Source of the DNA: Bacteroidota bacterium
GTDB lineage: Bacteria; Bacteroidota; Bacteroidia; UBA7662
Length of the DNA: 6,151 nucleotides
Assembly (NCBI GenBank): GCA_016868875.1
Contig: VGFN01000065.1
Location: 1-6,151, forward strand
Reading direction: 5' to 3'
Shown here: positions 5,459 to 6,151 of the stretch, piece by piece
Layout: each line of letters starts with the position of its first letter
How positions within the stretch are numbered: the first letter of the stretch is position 1
Notes under the pieces: generated by a model
Databases searched by the model: none
Seen by the model: the letters and a program-made list of their open reading frames with translations, nothing else
What the model was told of the DNA's origin: nothing
Program-made: the position numbers and the translations under genes

Positions 5459-5934
5459 AGGAAAACAGCGCATCTTGGTTGAAGCCGTGGGAGATTCGTC
5501 TTTTTCCGGCTCTTCTACTTGGGAAGTTGCCCCTGGCATGGTTGGCTGGATTGAGGATCAATCACCTCGACAGCAGAGGGTGCGAAATACGCATGAGGCA
5601 TTCCTTTTGGAACAAGAACCCCTTTGGGTCCATGTATTTTGCGGCCATGGCCATGGGTGCAGAAATGTCCACGGGATTACCCGCCTACACGCATTTACGC
5701 CGAAGACGTCAAAGCGTTAGTTTGTTGTTATCTGGAATGGAAGCGGTGTATCACAAGAAAGCTGTAGGCCTGGTCCATTTTCGCTTTGAGGGCATGAAAG
5801 ACCTTCTAGACAGTCTTGAAAGCCTCCAAAAGAGCGGGGATACTTGCACGGCCTTGCTGGTTTCCCAATGTTTCAATGATCAAAAACAATTGATGGCTGA
5901 ATTTCGTTTTACGTGGACCTTTAGGCAACGCTAA
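5455..5934 (+). CDS. DUF4442 hotdog-fold (thioesterase-like) protein
   Basis: About 159 aa from the chosen start. The DUF4442 family adopts a hotdog fold like PaaI-type thioesterases, so an acyl-CoA or acyl-carrier role is plausible but unproven. Seen: FPALLLGKLPLAWLAGLRINHLD (17-39), then SFWNKNPFGSMYFAAMAMGAEMSTGLPA (50-77), the most characteristic block of the family, with NPFGSMYF entering the long hotdog helix. After a basic LRRRRQSVSLLLSGMEAVYHKKAVGLVHFRFEG stretch, the end carries alternating strands. The start is uncertain. The frame is open back to a TTG at 5377 within the preceding gene, but that part overlaps 53 bp of it and adds nothing family-like. GTG at 5455 leaves a 25-bp gap; a frameshifted ATG at 5429 is a third option. 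It is co-directional with the genes around it. Confidence 0.8.
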   Translation: MKENSASWLKPWEIRLFPALLLGKLPLAWLAGLRINHLDSRGCEIRMRHSFWNKNPFGSMYFAAMAMGAEMSTGLPAYTHLRRRRQSVSLLLSGMEAVYHKKAVGLVHFRFEGMKDLLDSLESLQKSGDTCTALLVSQCFNDQKQLMAEFRFTWTFRQR

Positions 5935-5943
5935 TCGAAAGCA

Positions 5944-6151
5944 ATGAAAACCCGCCGCTGGAAAACCTTGTTTGGCGCCTTGGCAGTGGGTGCGGGTTTG
6001 GTTGCAGGTTTGGGTATGGCCGGTTTGGTTGTTTACCGTCTTTTGGCTCAACATTCACCCTCTGGCCCCCCTCCTATGATGACGCAAGAAGCTCAATCCC
6101 ACGATTCAACCCACGACATGCCCAGCGATTCGTCTACCGTTTCGTCTACCG
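5944..6151 (+). CDS. Single-span membrane protein of unknown function (N-terminal part)
   Basis: ATG at 5944, 9 bp after the DUF4442 stop, opens a frame that remains open for 69 codons to the window edge; the C-terminus is missing. It starts with a basic MKTRRWK segment and then a Gly/Ala-rich hydrophobic helix (about 9-33) with glycines at 11, 16, 18, 22, 24 and 27, including a GxxxG pair typical of helix packing. It behaves as a signal anchor or uncleaved signal peptide placing the rest outside the cytoplasm. The following part (38-69) is Pro, Ser, Thr, Asp and His rich and looks disordered, like a linker before an unseen domain. No family can be named. Spacing suggests it belongs to the same transcription unit. 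Confidence 0.65.
   Translation, partial: MKTRRWKTLFGALAVGAGLVAGLGMAGLVVYRLLAQHSPSGPPPMMTQEAQSHDSTHDMPSDSSTVSST
6129..6151 (+). repeat. 12-bp tandem repeat at the window edge
   Basis: TTCGTCTACCGT (6129-6140) is followed by 11 of the same 12 bases (6141-6151), where the window ends. Being 4 codons long, it repeats Ser-Ser-Thr-Val in the extracytoplasmic linker of the membrane protein. More copies may follow outside the window. Confidence 0.6.

Overview
The window reads as chromosomal DNA of a member of the Bacteroidota with roughly balanced base composition. Three things support this. The dehydrogenase, the 126-aa conserved protein and the DUF4442 protein resemble versions I associate with that phylum. 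Ribosome binding sites are weak or absent. The best promoter match is the phylum-type TTTG / TAnnTTTG signal rather than a TTGACA / TATAAT one. A narrower placement (for example Saprospiria or Chitinophagia) is only a guess.

The layout is two divergent gene groups leaving a 92-bp intergenic region at 2577-2668. Leftward (minus strand) are a Ric/YtfE/ScdA-like hemerythrin-type di-iron protein (2576-1770), a Glu/Leu/Phe/Val-family amino-acid dehydrogenase (1722-379), and the N-terminal part of a multi-pass membrane protein, probably an MscS-type channel, running off the left edge (368-1). A promoter for the dehydrogenase lies just after the di-iron gene, and a GC-rich stem-loop falls between promoter and start codon.

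Rightward (plus strand) are a YbfF-type alpha/beta hydrolase (2669-3523), the iron-sulfur 23S rRNA m5U methyltransferase RlmD (3553-4998), a 126-aa conserved protein of unknown function (5049-5429), a DUF4442 hotdog-fold protein (about 5455-5934), and the start of a single-span membrane protein running off the right edge (from 5944). Gaps are 9-50 bp, so co-transcription is likely.

All eight genes look intact within the window. No RNA gene, insertion sequence, CRISPR array or attachment site was seen, and no gene-free stretch exceeds 300 bp. No single pathway links the genes. The left group mixes nitrosative/oxidative-damage repair, nitrogen metabolism and perhaps osmotic safety; the right group mixes rRNA modification and acyl/ester chemistry. 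I see no new defence or mobile system. The more unusual signals are at gene junctions: short tandem duplications between hydrolase and RlmD and between RlmD and its neighbour, a TAATG...GTGA start/stop chain before the DUF4442 gene, a palindrome in the divergent promoter region, and the promoter-plus-hairpin before the dehydrogenase.
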